A DNA stretch of 64,000 nt, taken from NCBI GenBank assembly GCA_000727475.1, contig KL647294.1, positions 515,758-579,757 on the forward strand, read 5' to 3'. This document shows positions 1 through 13,600 of this stretch, piece after piece (the stretch's first letter is position 1; each line of letters begins with the position of its first letter). Source of the stretch: Sarcocystis neurona. Lineage: Eukaryota; Apicomplexa; Conoidasida; Eucoccidiorida; Sarcocystidae. The notes beneath the pieces were generated by a model. That model saw nothing but the letters and a program-made list of their open reading frames with translations. It ran no database searches and was not told where the DNA came from. A program made the translations under genes and the position numbers.

Positions 1-357
1 AGGCAGACATATATACGTATATGGAGAGAAAAGTGAGGGGTATATTTGTATTCATATACAAACCGAAAGACGTGAATGGCTATCGGGAAACGCAGACGCA
101 TATATATATATATATATATATATAGGGAGAGGGAAAGAAGGGTACGCACGGCAGGAAAGGCAGCTGTATGTATATATATATATGCAGGGAGAGAGGAGTA
201 TGTATATATTTATATACAGAGAAAGGAGTGATCGCGAGGAAAAGCAGACGTGCACACATTGGAGAGAGAGAGAGAAGGAAGGCTATGCATGTAATCATAT
301 AGGGAGAGAAAGAAACGGCTGCGAAGGAGTAGAGAAAGCGGGGTATTTTGTCTTTAC
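1..357 (-). other. Start of intron 11 of the CBM20-TPS-TPP gene
   Basis: This stretch follows the donor of exon 11. It holds TA microsatellites (about 98-124 and 171-183) and GAGA-rich sequence on the plus strand. I see no exon in it. Confidence 0.7.
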
Positions 358-647
358 CATGTTCGGCACAAAGGCCGATGCCCTTGAGGGAGGAGAACCA
401 CTCTTCCAGGAGATGTCTATCTCTGCCGGAGAGAATAACGACGGTATTTTTTTGGTCGTTGAGTAGCGCATGCAGACATGCTTTCACTTGAGCAGAGGGC
501 GGCCTGCCTTGAGCAAACAAATTTCCTCCGCCAGAAACAAACGGGATGCGCCGTCGGTCGGGCGCCAGCGTTCCCTCGCAGTCGAAGAAAAACGCCCGAT
601 GGCGGGAAGTCCGATACGCCTGGAGCACCACGTTCGTCTCGAGGAAC
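358..647 (-). CDS. Exon 11: first part of trehalose-6-phosphate phosphatase (HAD) domain
   Basis: AYRTSRHRAFFFDCEGTLAP aligns with the phosphatase motif D-x-D-G-T-L. The nucleophile Asp is kept and the second Asp reads Glu. VVILSGRDRHLLEEWF is motif II (V-I-S-G-R) and GLCAEHG is the family A-E-H-G. A short spacer between them looks expanded. The donor is CATG|GTAAAG in phase 1. The HAD lysine and the final G-D-x-x-x-D motif are not in the window, and bases 1-357 are intron. Confidence 0.9.
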
Positions 648-3600
648 CTGGTCAGCAGCAGCACGCAGGCAACGAGGAGGACGAAGAGAGAGACGCGTAC
701 ACGCAGAAGGGTCCCGAGGAGGACGAGAGAAGCGGCAACGAAGACGAAGAAGATAAGAAGGGAAGAAGGGGAGTGCAGAAGAGAATGTGGAAGTTCCAGA
801 GAGACAGAAGGAACCGCAGAAGAACACGAAGGGAAGAAAAGTGAGGACGTGGAAGAAGAAGGAGAAGAGGAACGCAAAGCAGCAGCGGGGGAGTGCGAGG
901 AGATGCGGCAACAGCAAATGCGTCTGAAGAGGGAACGACGCAGGAAGATCAAAAGGACGAAAGCGGAGAGGAGGTGAACGAAGAACGGGCGAAAATGAAG
1001 AAGAAGAAGAAGCGACAAAAGGGGGGAGAAGAAAGAGAGCGGGGACGCAGCTTCCGAAGAAGCGCAGAAACTGCGACAGCAGCAGCAGCAGCTCATCAGA
1101 AGCCGCAGCAACGCGGCAGCGGGCAGCAGCAGCAGGAGGAAGAAACACGAGCAGCAGAAAAGAGAGGAGAGCGGCAGGCCAGCAAGAAGCAGACGCAGAG
1201 TCACTCGCAGCCGTGGCGCTGCAGAGGAGCAGAGGAAGCGGAAGAAGAGGAAGACGCACAGAAAATGACGGGGGCCGCACATGCGCTGCTCGGGCAGGAC
1301 GTCTGTTAGTAGAAGCAGCCCAGAAGAGGAAACCAGACCAGACGTCATATCCACACACATACAAGAAGAGGCGTGCGGCAACAAAGACCTGCAGGGGTAC
1401 ACACACGCATATGCTTCTCACACAAAATCGCCGACACATGCATAAGCAGATACACACAGACAGACGTATAGAGAGAGAGACGTGCGTAATACAATTCTGC
1501 CAAGAGACACGGAGACACAGCGAGAGAAATGGGACACACGTGCACCTATATGAACCACACACACCTATATTGGCCACACACACCTATACATATACATATA
1601 TATATATAAATGCCTACACAAATATATATATATATATACATGGGGATACGCGCATGGTAGGGGGACACCAGGTAAAGCGCAGGCAAAAAAGGACGCAGAT
1701 TTGTATCGACGTAAAGAGTTGTCGACCTCCTGAGGTAGCAGTCCGCTTCTCATACGCCCGCGCACGTTTGTGTGTGCGTATGTTTGTACGTATGTACATA
1801 TTATGGACCGATGGATGGACGTGTGTGCGCGTGTGTGTGTACGTATGCGTATACATACATATATATGTATGTATGTATGCATGTATGTATGTATGTATGT
1901 GCATGTGTATGGGCTTGTGTATGTATGTATGTCTGTATGTACCTATCTATGTCTCTACGTACCTACGCGTGTTACACATGTACGTATATATGTATGTATG
2001 CATGTATGTATGTATGTATGTGCATGTGTATGTATGTATGTATGTTGTATGTACCTATCTATGTCTCTACGTACCTACGCGTGTTATGTATGTACGTTTG
2101 TGTGTATGTATGTACGTATGTGCGTGTTCCATGCATGGATGCCTGCATGTATCGGTGTATCTACATATCTCTGTGTGTATGTATTTATGTACGTTTGTGT
2201 GGATGTATGTACGTATGTATATATGTACGTATGTGCGTGTATATGTACGTACGTTTGTATGTACGTACGTATGTGCGTGGGCATGTATCTATGTCTGTAT
2301 GTATCTATGTATCTACTTATCTATGTGTATGTATGTGTGCCTGTGTATGTGTACGTATACGTGTATGTATTTAAGCGTGTACGTGTGGGTGTGTGTGTGA
2401 GCCTTCCGGGTGCTGTAGAGCGTTCGTCGAAGTTTGTTGCGGGCCAGCGTCCGACTGAACGAGGGGGACACTGAGAAGAGCCGGCACGTACTGCTCCTCG
2501 TAGAAGGAAACGGAAAAGGAGGAAGAGAATTTATCGTAATATACTACTACTACAACCACAGATATTCCATTTGTTTCTCCGTCGCCCTCGTTTTTGTCGT
2601 CGAGGAGGCGCAGAAAGACGGTGAGTCACGGACGTAGGAGGAGGACGAGGAGGGGACACGCTCAGGAGAGACACGGGCGGTTCGATTTCTTCTACTTCTT
2701 CGCTCTGTCTCTGTGTGGATGAACTGCTGCACTTTGCATGCGCGTCACAGACGGAGAAAAGGAGGACTTTTCCCCAGGGTGGAAAAGGCAGTTGTTCCCT
2801 TCTTTCTTCCCGCCCCACCTGAAATTTGAATCCATGCCAAGAACGCGGAACGTGTTGCCCAGTCCCCAAGAGACGTAGACAAAGTCGTCCGGCTTCCTCG
2901 CCCTGCGTAAGTCGCGAACATTCTCCTCGGCCCAGCGCTGGGTACTGTTGCGGGACAAGTACTCCTGGTCCCTCAGGAAGCGGTCGCGCTGCTCCTCGAT
3001 CGGAAGATTGATAACGCGGTCCATCGCGTCTGCCACGCCTTCGACCTGCGGCGGCCGCGAGATGAGACGCGCGCAAGAGGGCCAGAGGCACGCGCGCGGC
3101 AGGGACGAGACACCGCGACCGGAGGAGGCCGAGCCAAGACGACGCCGTACTCCGAGACACGGGGAGAAAACGCCACGACGCAGAGGAAGACACACCCCAG
3201 ACGGAGACGGCGGTGTGGAGACGGCGACAGGGAGACGGCGGTGTGGAGACGGCGACAGGGAGACGGCGGTGTGAGACGGGAAGCAGCAGCACACACAGAC
3301 ACACACAGGGGGAGACGCAGAACAGGTGGGAAAGCAGCAAGCAGGAAACGAAGAGAAGGCGGCGCGGGGGTGGTGGAGGGAACGGGGGAGAAGATACGGA
3401 CGGATGAGAAAAAAAAGAAACGAGGGGGATAACCAATGGAAGTGGAAAAGGAGAGGTGCACGAGCAGCTGGAGAAGGAGGAAAGAGGAAGAAAACGTAGA
3501 AACGGGAACAAAAACGGAAGGCGGCTCGAGGCGGGGCAACAGAGAAACGTCTGCGAGTCACGGACGACGACGAGGGGAAAAGAAAGAGATGCGTACGAAA

Positions 3601-6600
3601 AGAAACGGGACAAAAAGCGGGAGAGAGCTGCGAGAGACGAGAAAGTACCGAGTAGACGCAGCAACTGCTGGGAAAGCAGGAAGCGAGAAATGTAGCACAT
3701 GAAGGAGAGTGACGGAGGCGCGGGTCCCATCTCTACACGGCGGCCATCAGGAAGAGGAGACCGAAGAATAGCCGGGCAGAGAAAACGAACAAAAGAAGAG
3801 GCGGAGAACGACGAAGAAGAGGGTCCTCATGCACCTGGCCACGGCAACGGACTCTTCAACAATGCATCCTCCTCAAGCGAGGGCACCTCCCGTCCCAGCA
3901 CCAAAAACTGGTGCACTACTTCGTCTTTCTTTTGCGGTGTACGTACACCGCAGCGTGCTTCTTATAAAGCGGACGCCGACGCCTGTCTCCTTCTCAGCTG
4001 GCGCACTACTTCGTCTTTCTTCTAAGGTGTACGTACACCCCAGCGGGCTTTTCTAAAAGGCGACACCGACGCCACCGCCCCTGTCAGCAGCCACTCGTCG
4101 CTCTAAGAAGTCGGGAGAGATAGAAAGAGCAACTTCTGTCCTTTTTTATCTCTGGCGTAGGTACACCTAAAATGTCAGTGTGTGCGGCGACGTCTTTTTC
4201 TCTTCGAGTCCTTCGTTGTCGTCATCTTTTCCCTGCTTTTCTACAAGGCTCCTCTCTAAGTAGCAACAGCAGCAGCAGTGCACAAGCGGAAGGACCAGCA
4301 GCTACGAACGCGCCTTCCCCTCAAACCACCGCGGGGGCGCGCGGCCGCCTGCAGGCCTCTGTCTACGTGTCTCTCAGAAAACCTATACATATAGACATAT
4401 ATATATATATATATAAATGTAGAGCGGTAGCAGTTACAGCAGCCATGTCCGCTGCAACAGCCACTCTAGCGGCAGCACCTGCGGCAGCAGCCGAACTACG
4501 ACAGCTGCTCGGGGGCTCCAGAAGCGATCACAGCAGTGAGACGTCGGCAGCAGCGCGCTTCGCCAGACGGTGCCAGAAGAGCAGCAGAACACGCTCCACC
4601 AACAGCAGTCCCGACTACAGAAGCAGCACCCCAAAAGACTGCACGCCGATGACAGCAACAACAGATCCAGGAACGGCAGTTCGAGCAGCAGCCACAGTGA
4701 CAGGTGAAGCAGCGGCGACGCGGACGGACAGCCTGCGACTCGTAGGTGCTGCGTTGCCATCGATTAAATTGGGAAGTCACTGCTGTACGACGTATAACAG
4801 TCATCTCTGCTACCTCGGAGAATTCACAGGAGGCCCATGGAGAAGGAGAGAGAAATACAAATAAGAAAAAGTGCATTTCTCCCCCCCGTCCCACAGGCTG
4901 GGACACCTCTGTCGAGACTGTCTGCAGACAGCATGTGCGCTGCGAGAACGCGACAAACTGACACGCGTACTTCTACACGTACACATATATATATATATAT
5001 GTATGCAAATACTCCTATATACATACACATGTGTTTTTATATTTACGTATGTGTATAAGTATACACTCGTTTGCATCGGAGGAGTCAGTTGGTGTGGAGA
5101 GCAAGAACCAGGAAAAGGAGCGGCCGATCTACGCATTAGTCTGCCCAGGCACCCATAACGCACAGAGCAGCAACAGACGCAGCAAGCACGCTTCCAGCAG
5201 TGGAGCGGCAGTAGGTATAGCAGCAGCAACACATCCGACAGCAGCAAGAGAGAACCAGAAGCGCTGCTGCTGCGACAAAGGAAGCAGAGACGCCACAGAA
5301 GTGGGAGCCGCGCAGGCAGCAAAAAGGGCAGTTGCAGCGCCCAGTAAAAGGAGAGGCAGACACCAGCAACGGGTGGAGGAGCGGCGCAAGTAGGGGAGGA
5401 ACGTACCTTCCACGGGTTGACGCGTATTGCAGAGGCAAGGGCTCTGCTGCAGCCGGTGAACTCAGAGAGGATCACGCCAGCGACGTGGTCCTTGTGGCAG
5501 CAGATAAATTCGAACGGGTTCAAGTTGAGCCCATCGCGGATGGAAGTGTCGAGGAAGCAGTCGCCCGCCAGGAACACTGCGCACTTTTCTTCCCATCCCA
5601 CGGGTTGAACACGTAGATCTATATGGTTGAAAGACGTCGTCTCTGCGGAAGAAAAGGTCAGAGAGCCACCTGTCGCATGCACGGCTGGCTGTCTCCCGGG
5701 CGAAGAAACGGGGAGACAGCCAGAGACAGAGAGACAAGCGCGCAGCACGGAAACGGAGGAGCAGCTTCGAACCCGAGAGAAGGAGACACACAGAGAGACA
5801 AAGCCGGAAGAGGAGGAGTCCAAGAAGCAAGTTTGTATCCGCAGGAGACAGAGACAGGAGAAAACGGTGAGACCCGCACAAGAGAGACACAGAGGGAAGG
5901 AGACACACCGAGACGCAGATCACACAGGGACGCGGAGACACAGAGACGGGAAGGGACGGAGACGGCGAAGCAGCCACGAAGCCAACAAGAAAAAGGTGTC
6001 TGCAGCAAGGCCACGGAGATCAACCGCCAGAGGGGAGAATCGAAGGCAGCAAATATACAGAGAGCCAAAGAGACAGACAGAAATGAAACGCGAGCACACA
6101 CCACAACATCGGGACACCCACACCACACACAACTTGGCGGCCAACAGACGGAGAACACAAAAAAGAGGCGGAAGTGCGCATGCATGAGAGCGATATTTAT
6201 ATAGAGATGAATCTCCACAGTAGTGAGGAGACGTATATGCACAGACGTCGCGAAGAAAGAGACACGGAGAGGGAGATATAAAACAGAGAGACAGACAGCA
6301 AAAGGACCCCGGGAGAAAGACTGGCTTCTGCTCCACTCTGCAGTCAGCCCCGTGCATACGTTTCTACGGACATCAGAGAGAGAGACATAGAGAGGACAGG
6401 GATGAAGAGAAACGAAGAGAAGAAGACTGGGAAGGGATGACGCAGCAAAAAGGGAGACAAAGCAAAGCAGAAGACCAACACGGAGAAGGGACAGACATAC
6501 GCTTGCAGCACAGCAAGCGTGCGGCAAGCACCACAGACAGGAAAGAAAACTTGGATATGAGAAACTCTCGCGACGACCACAAGAAATACTGTGCGCATGT

Positions 6601-9600
6601 TTGTTGAGAAGGAAAAGAGAGGAAAAGTCCTCCAGCAGAAGAAAAAACGAATTACTCGCTCAGCGACGACAACGCACAAGAAAACGGCCCCCAGCAGGGG
6701 TGCTCCTGCGCCTTTTGCTGCGTGTGATGCTGCTGTCCTGTCGCAGCTTTGTTGCTACTGTCTGCGGCTGCCGCTGTCTGCTGCTGCTGTGCTGCTGTTG
6801 CGCTGCTGCTGCTGCTGTGCTGCTGTTGCGCTGCTGCTGCTGCTGTGCTGCTGCTGTGCTGCTGCTGTTGCTGTACCGTGGCTGTTGCTGTTGTTCCTGC
6901 TGTTGTCGCTGCTGCCGTTGGTGTCGCTGTCGTTGCCGCAGCCGTGCTGCTGCTGCTGCTGTTGTTGCACCGTGTCGCCGCGGCAATCGCTGCGCCGCTG
7001 CAGGTACTTCAGAGTCGGCAGAGCAGCCCCAGGCGCATACGCACGCACATGCACATGCAGAGACAGAGGAGGTGAGAGACAGAGAGAGAGAGAAAAGAAA
7101 AACGACGCGTTTTCTACTTCACATATAAACACGCTTTTGCTTGCAGTTGCATATTCCCCATACCTGCTGCTCCTGCATCTGCCGCCGTGGAGTCCTGCTG
7201 CTCGTCTGACTTGGTCGCAAAGCGCTTGTTTACCCCGTCGACTAATTCCTCCAGCTCCGCACGCATTTCCTCTCCATCGTCGAAGTAGTTCAGCGTGGGG
7301 TACGCGTACTGTATCAACACAACTCTCCCCTGGAGTGGACGCGACCCGCACAGACACGCAGCATCACCCGGTGTATGTACACCGGCTACACACGCCCGAC
7401 CGTACCAGCAGCCATGCCGCGTACACCACCCCACACATCCCCATCCGCACCGGCAGCCGGTTTACGTACACCCCACACACATCACCAGCACAGCAGCCCA
7501 GGTACGGCTACACCCCACACACACCACCAGCACAGCAGCCCAGGTACGGGTACACCCCACACACACCCACCAGCACCGGCAGCCAGTGTACGTACACCCC
7601 ACACTGCCCCCTTCCCTTGCACAGCAGTCTGCAAACGTACACCCCCCACACACCCATCAACAGCACCAGCAAGCAACGGCGTGTATCCACACCACACAGG
7701 CCCAGCCACAGGAAGAAAACATGCCACGTCCAACCGCGGCACGGGGTGTACGTACTCCCCACCGTATGCAGACCAAGAAGCAGCAGACGACGTGTGTGCA
7801 ACAACTTAAGCCCTACGCGCACGACAAGTCAAAAAACTCTTTCACGCACAACAGCAGCGCCCAACAGCAGCGTCCAACAGCAGGGTCGACAATTCCCCTG
7901 AATACACTGAACCTATATATATATAATATATACTCACGTACGCATGCAAAGTCTGTCTCTCTCCCACCCGGACGTACACCCACCACCTGCGCCGATGACA
8001 CGTGAAAAACCCCCCCATAACTTCTCCACGAAACGTGTGGTGCAGCAGTGATCTCGGCAGCACCAGCAGCAGAAGCGTCCGTGCCGGTCATCGGCAGAGA
8101 ACTGCAGCCCCTTCTAGTGGAACAAAAACGTCGCCTCATCTGTTGTAGAGACTGCGTCTCCATTCTTCGAGAGATAATTACCTACGCCGGCAGGGAAAAG
8201 AATCGGAGAAGTCTGCTCCGGCAGTAGAAGAAAACGCACCTTTGCATAGGAGTACGTCTCCAAGAATTTCTCGAACGCCCGCACTTTGAGAAGCAGACCT
8301 GCCAGTCGCTCGCAGCGATCCACTGCCACAAAAATAAATTTGTCCCCGTACTTCTGCCTGTTCAACGAACAACAACGCAGCAGCAGCAGCAGGAAGGACG
8401 GCAACAGCAGCACAGTAGCAGGAGTAGCGGCAGGAATGGCGGCAACAACACAGTAGGAGTCGCGGCAACAGCAGCAGATTTAGCAGCAGCATCAGCAGGA
8501 ATACCAGCAACAGCAGCAGGAATAGGGGTAAAAATATCAGCAACAGCAGCCGGGACAGAGCGAAAGTACAAGAAGGAATACCAGTATTAGCAGAAGAAAC
8601 GGCAGCAACAGCAGCAGGAATAGAAACTAAAGCAGCGGCGACAGCGACAGCGACGCAGCAAAATAGCGACAGAGACGCAGCAACAAGGACAGCAGCGGCC
8701 ACAGCGACAGCACCGGTCGAACCGACAGCAGCAACCACAGCGACAGCAGCAGCCACAGTGACAGCAGCAGCCACAGTGACAGCAGCAGCCACAGTGACAG
8801 CAGCAGCCACAGTGACAGCAGCAGCCACAGCGACAGCAGCGGCCACAGCGACCGCAGTAGCGGTAGTTCACAAGGTTCTGCCGACGTTCAAAAGAAGAAG
8901 TTCGGCAATCGCAGTTCAGTCGGAGTTCCAACGTTCGTTCCACTTTGTCCCAGAGATATGTATACATGTGTTCTCCCCCAATAAGAGAGAGAGAGAGGAC
9001 AACAACAGGATTGTGTGATTGGTGTTCGAGAAATACTGCGGAAGAAGAAACGGAAGAGAGAACGACTTAGACAGTCACAGTTAGAGTCGACCTGCAGCAG
9101 CCCTCCCCTCTACCATAAAAGTCCGCTCAAACTCCTTTCCCACTTTCCCCCCTAACGTTTGTCGACAACGAACACGTCCACAGCGAACACACACACACAC
9201 ACACAACTCTGCCTACCTGCATATATATATATATATATATGTCTGTGCATATGTACCTACATATATGGATATACGTATAGGTATAGATATATGTACGTGT
9301 ATATGTGTACACGCATGTGTGTATATATATGTACGTACATATATATGTACACGTATGTAGGCGTATGTTGTGGTCGCACACACCTATATATATGTATATA
9401 TATATATATATATTACACGTGTTCGTATCTACAATCGCGCGTCCTGAGAGCCATAAACACCCACACATACACACAGAGACATCTATCCCTCTGTACCATG
9501 TGTTCTACTTGCCTAAATTACATGTGGTCATCCATACATGAAGACTCAGGGGGGAAACACGTACACAGCTGTATACACACTATTGTACGTCACTTATACA

Positions 9601-10569
9601 TATACATATATATGTACACATATATATATATAGTACGTATAGAAGCAGGCAGAGCCTTCAATGACAACTAGACACACAGTGGGCTACCGGTCTCACCACA
9701 CATCTAGAGACCAAGCAACATACACACACGCATACATATATATACTTTTGCACGTCATTTACTTATATATATATAGATATATATGTGGAACGTAAAGAAA
9801 CAGGCACACTCCATACTGACGACCACAGAAAATGTGCTACCACCGTCACCGCAGAGACGTCCACGTAATCTGCAGCAGCTTCATTTAAAGCCGCAGGTGT
9901 GGTACAATGTGACTCAACGCCCGGAAGAGAAGACGGAAGATACGACGACTCACGGCGTGGGGGGAGATTTCTGCGTATGTCACTTCCACACCGAGTAACG
10001 CAGGGTAGCCGGACATGCTGGAGACAGCAACGTGGTGTGTGCAGTGCAGAAAAAAGAGACACAAAGAAGACACAAAGGAAGACAGGTATACAGAAGAGAC
10101 CCTCTCTGCGTCTAAAACGGTCGCGGCAATAAAAGGACACACACGAGCGACGACGACTTCTCTGTCCCTTCCTCTCTCTCAAAATACATGCAGACAACGT
10201 GGCTACTCATATATTCACCCACTAATAAAAAGGGGATACACCTATCCACACGTGTTATACACACATACAGAGACAGGACGTACATGCATAGAACTCCTTG
10301 CATTAGGCCCTACAGACACAGAAAGAGAGAGATACACGGCGCTGTAGCCCTACACATACATATGTAGGCGCACGCATATATTTAGAGACACATCTGTAGA
10401 CGGAGGAGACAGCGATGGTGTGTGCGCCCTTTGAGACACACACATACACGTATTCACACTTGCATACATACATATATACGTGTACACGGCGACAAAAGAA
10501 GTTTGTGCCTATCCGTACATGTGTACACATATATACTTGCAAACATATATAGTGAGAAAGGAGGCGTCT

Positions 10570-10606
<37 letters not shown>

Positions 10607-13600
10607 CACACATATGCAGATATATGTACTGGCACACATGCATACGCATACATATCAACAATGAGAGATAGAGAAAGTCTGTGTCTGTGTGTGTGTGTAT
10701 CTCTCCATGCACCTCTAGTTGAACGCCTGCAAATATATATATATATACGTATGTAGGGAAAAGGCTGTATGTGTGTAGAGCGACGTCCATCGACCCGGTG
10801 CCTTGCATGCGTGTGTGTTGCTCCCCAAGAGAGAGAAGAGACCTACCTGATTTCTGCGACCATTTTGGCCACGACGGGGCTGGAGGAAATTTTTTGGCGG
10901 ACATCTTCGTACTGAATGTGGACGTGGCCGATGCGTATGGAGACATTTCTTCCCCCGTACTCGATACTGAGGACTCCTCCCCTGCAGAAGTGGTGTTCAA
11001 GTCCTAGCAGCCGCTTGCACGCGACCAGGAAGTGCCGCGCGTATTCGAACAGGTGGAAGCCCACCAAGTCCGCGCACAGCATGCCCCGCAAAATCTGCAG
11101 CGCACGTTCCCATAGCAGAGAAAGAGACACAAAGGAAGACAACGTAGGAGAAGTGGTGGGACGAGACACAGGGAGCCACAGACAGCGAGGAGACACAGAC
11201 GCACAAGAAGAGACACACATACGGACACAGAAAGACAGACTATTGAGATAAAAGAGTTTGACAGAGACGGAGACACAGAAAGAGAGGAAGTGGGGCACAG
11301 GATGGGGGAAACGAGATGGCACAAACGCAGCAGCAGTACCAGCAGCAGCACGTCGGGACACGCTGGGCGGAACTGTTTGCTGACACACAGACACACGAGG
11401 AGAGCGAGAAGGGAGAGGACGGGAAGAAAATGTCGGATGAATATGAGAAGGAGGAGGAGGAGGGAAACGAAAGATGCTAACGGACCCGAGGCTAGAAAGA
11501 CGACCAGTGAAAGGGTCGGCTGGGAAGAAGCAGCGGCGAGAAATGGGTTGTCCGGCAGAAAAAGGGAGACGCGCAGGACATGCAGGGGCGAGACGGCCCC
11601 GGTCTCGCAGCCGCTTCGTAGGAAAGCGAAGAAAGGAAGACGGAGGAGACACCGCTGGAGAGAGTGGAGACGCGAGGAGGGCGAACGGAGACACCCCCGA
11701 TGAAGAGAGTGGAGAGACACGCAAAAGAAAGCAGCGACGGGCCGCTGTTTTCACCAAGAGAAACGGGTCTGCTCCGCACACACGACCGCTGCTCGGCAAC
11801 TTCAGACTTTTGTCTCTTCTTCTTCCTTTCCTCTTGCTTCTCCTCTCTTTCTCCGGCCGTCTTCCCTGCAAGTGTACGTACACCCCGTTTACACGCTCGC
11901 TAGAGGCCGCTTCCCTTCTCCTTTCGAAACGTCTACTTTCAGCACGCACACATATATACGCACAGAGCTTGTATACGCATCTGCACCCCGTGTGTGCATA
12001 TGTATACACGCAGAGAGACAGGGGGAGAAGAGACAGACAGTCTACATGTATCTGTATATGCAGACAGACGGCGAGGGGAACAGTGTATACACACCTGTAT
12101 AGGAAGAGAGCAGGATAGAGAAATAGCTATGTATGGAGAGACATACATACATATACATATATATATATATATGCATATATATGCAGCATAGAGACGCAAA
12201 AAGAGAGGGAGATGGACAGGGTGTAGACACCTGCATACGAAGAGAGAGAGAGAGACGGAAATCGAGACGGAAGTCGACAATGCATATGTACCTATATATG
12301 TAAAGATATATACATTCCTATATATATGCAGAGAGAGATATATATACCTATATGTAAGAGAGAGAGAGATGGACGGTGTACGTACACCTGTATAGAAAGA
12401 GAGAGAGGCAGGAGGAATTGACGGTGGCCACAAACCTACATATGATGATACATATATATATATATATATAAATATATATACGCATATTAATACATATATA
12501 TATATATGTATGTGCAGAGAGGGAGATGGACAGGGTATATATATATATATGTATATGAACTAAGAGAGAGAGAAATCGACAACGCATATATACTTATATA
12601 TGTAGAGATATATATGTATACATATACCTATTTATCAGAGAGAGAGACGGACGCTGTATATACGCTTGTATAGAGAGAGAGCGACAGACGGACAGCACAC
12701 ATATTTCTACACAGGCAGAGAGATACACATATATAGCTATGTATACAGAGAGGGACAGAGATAGACACAGTCTCTACACATGTATATATATATGTATACG
12801 TAGAGAGAGCGAGAGAGAGAAGTAAACAGCGTACACGTATAAATATTTGCTGAGAAAAAGATATGTATATATATGTATACTCCCACACACGCAGAGAGAG
12901 AGCGAGACAGATAGTGTATATATACGCCTGTATGCAGAGAGCGAGACAACCGGGCAGGGGCATCCCCGTGTCTTTGTTGCGTATCTCATCCGTCTGCAAC
13001 AACGTCCTTCGTTTGGGGACACGTCTCTCTCCTGGGTTCTCTTTTCCCTCCCACCGGCTGAGCATACGCAGCTTCATACTCGAACACCGACCGACGCGGG
13101 GGGGCACAGAAGAAGTAGCACCTCCTCCGTTTGCGTTTTCCCGCTCTTTGGTGGTGGCAGTTTTTTATACGCCGAGAGACACGAAGGAACGTACACAGAG
13201 AGACAGAGTCCGGAGAAAAGGAGGCCCACCCCCTCACCTCCCCCTGCGTCTCTCCCTCGGTGTCGCTCGCTTTTCCTCGCACAAAAAAAAGAAGCCTCCA
13301 CACGGATGAAGGAAGCCAGGGGGCCCGCAAAGAGCAAACTTCAGCGGGCTGCTCGCTCTTCTTTGCCTTCTCTTCTTCTCCTCCCGTCTCTGTCTCATGT
13401 TCTCTTTCTGTACGCGCATGCTTCCTTGCGGCGTGATTCTCCATGTATACGTCCACACGCATGCGTAGATATACGCTTCTCCTCGCCTACACGCGTCTCT
13501 CTTCTTGCTACATAGATTCACACATACATATATGAGCGGTGATATGTTGACCTTCCCTACCAGCCAAGAAAGAAATCTACGTAGTTCACGCATGCGTCGA

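Larger units (their letters stand above)
3046..5406 (-). other. Intron 9
   Basis: The intron contains a 28-base GTGTGGAGACGGCGACAGGG-type minisatellite (about 3208-3290), a diverged 90-base tandem duplication with palindromes (3908-4090), CAG-rich stretches (4260-4300, 4430-4700, 5160-5380) and TA tracts (4390-4415, 4985-5005). Confidence 0.75.

Noticed and set aside
470..1309. Arg/Glu-rich plus-strand open frames
   Set aside because: They are the antisense of exon 11 and the pyrimidine-rich intron 10; the purine bias alone keeps them open.
1213..2474. Long plus-strand open frames of Cys, Met, Tyr and Val
   Set aside because: They come from the stop-free TGTA repeat in intron 10 of the minus-strand gene; no start context, splice pattern or family.
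5755..5790. TTCGAACCC as a tRNA B box
   Set aside because: No matching A box or acceptor stem in the surrounding GAGACA-rich sequence; no tRNA was found elsewhere.
6660..7000. Gln/Asn-rich minus-strand frame as an extra exon of the TPS gene
   Set aside because: Exons 8 and 9 join in matching phase without it, and the GT20 alignment leaves no gap.
6591..7901. 436-codon plus-strand frame rich in Cys and Leu, then Thr, Pro and His
   Set aside because: It spans the CTG tract, antisense exon 8 and the GTACAC repeats; the minus-strand exon is clearly the coding one.
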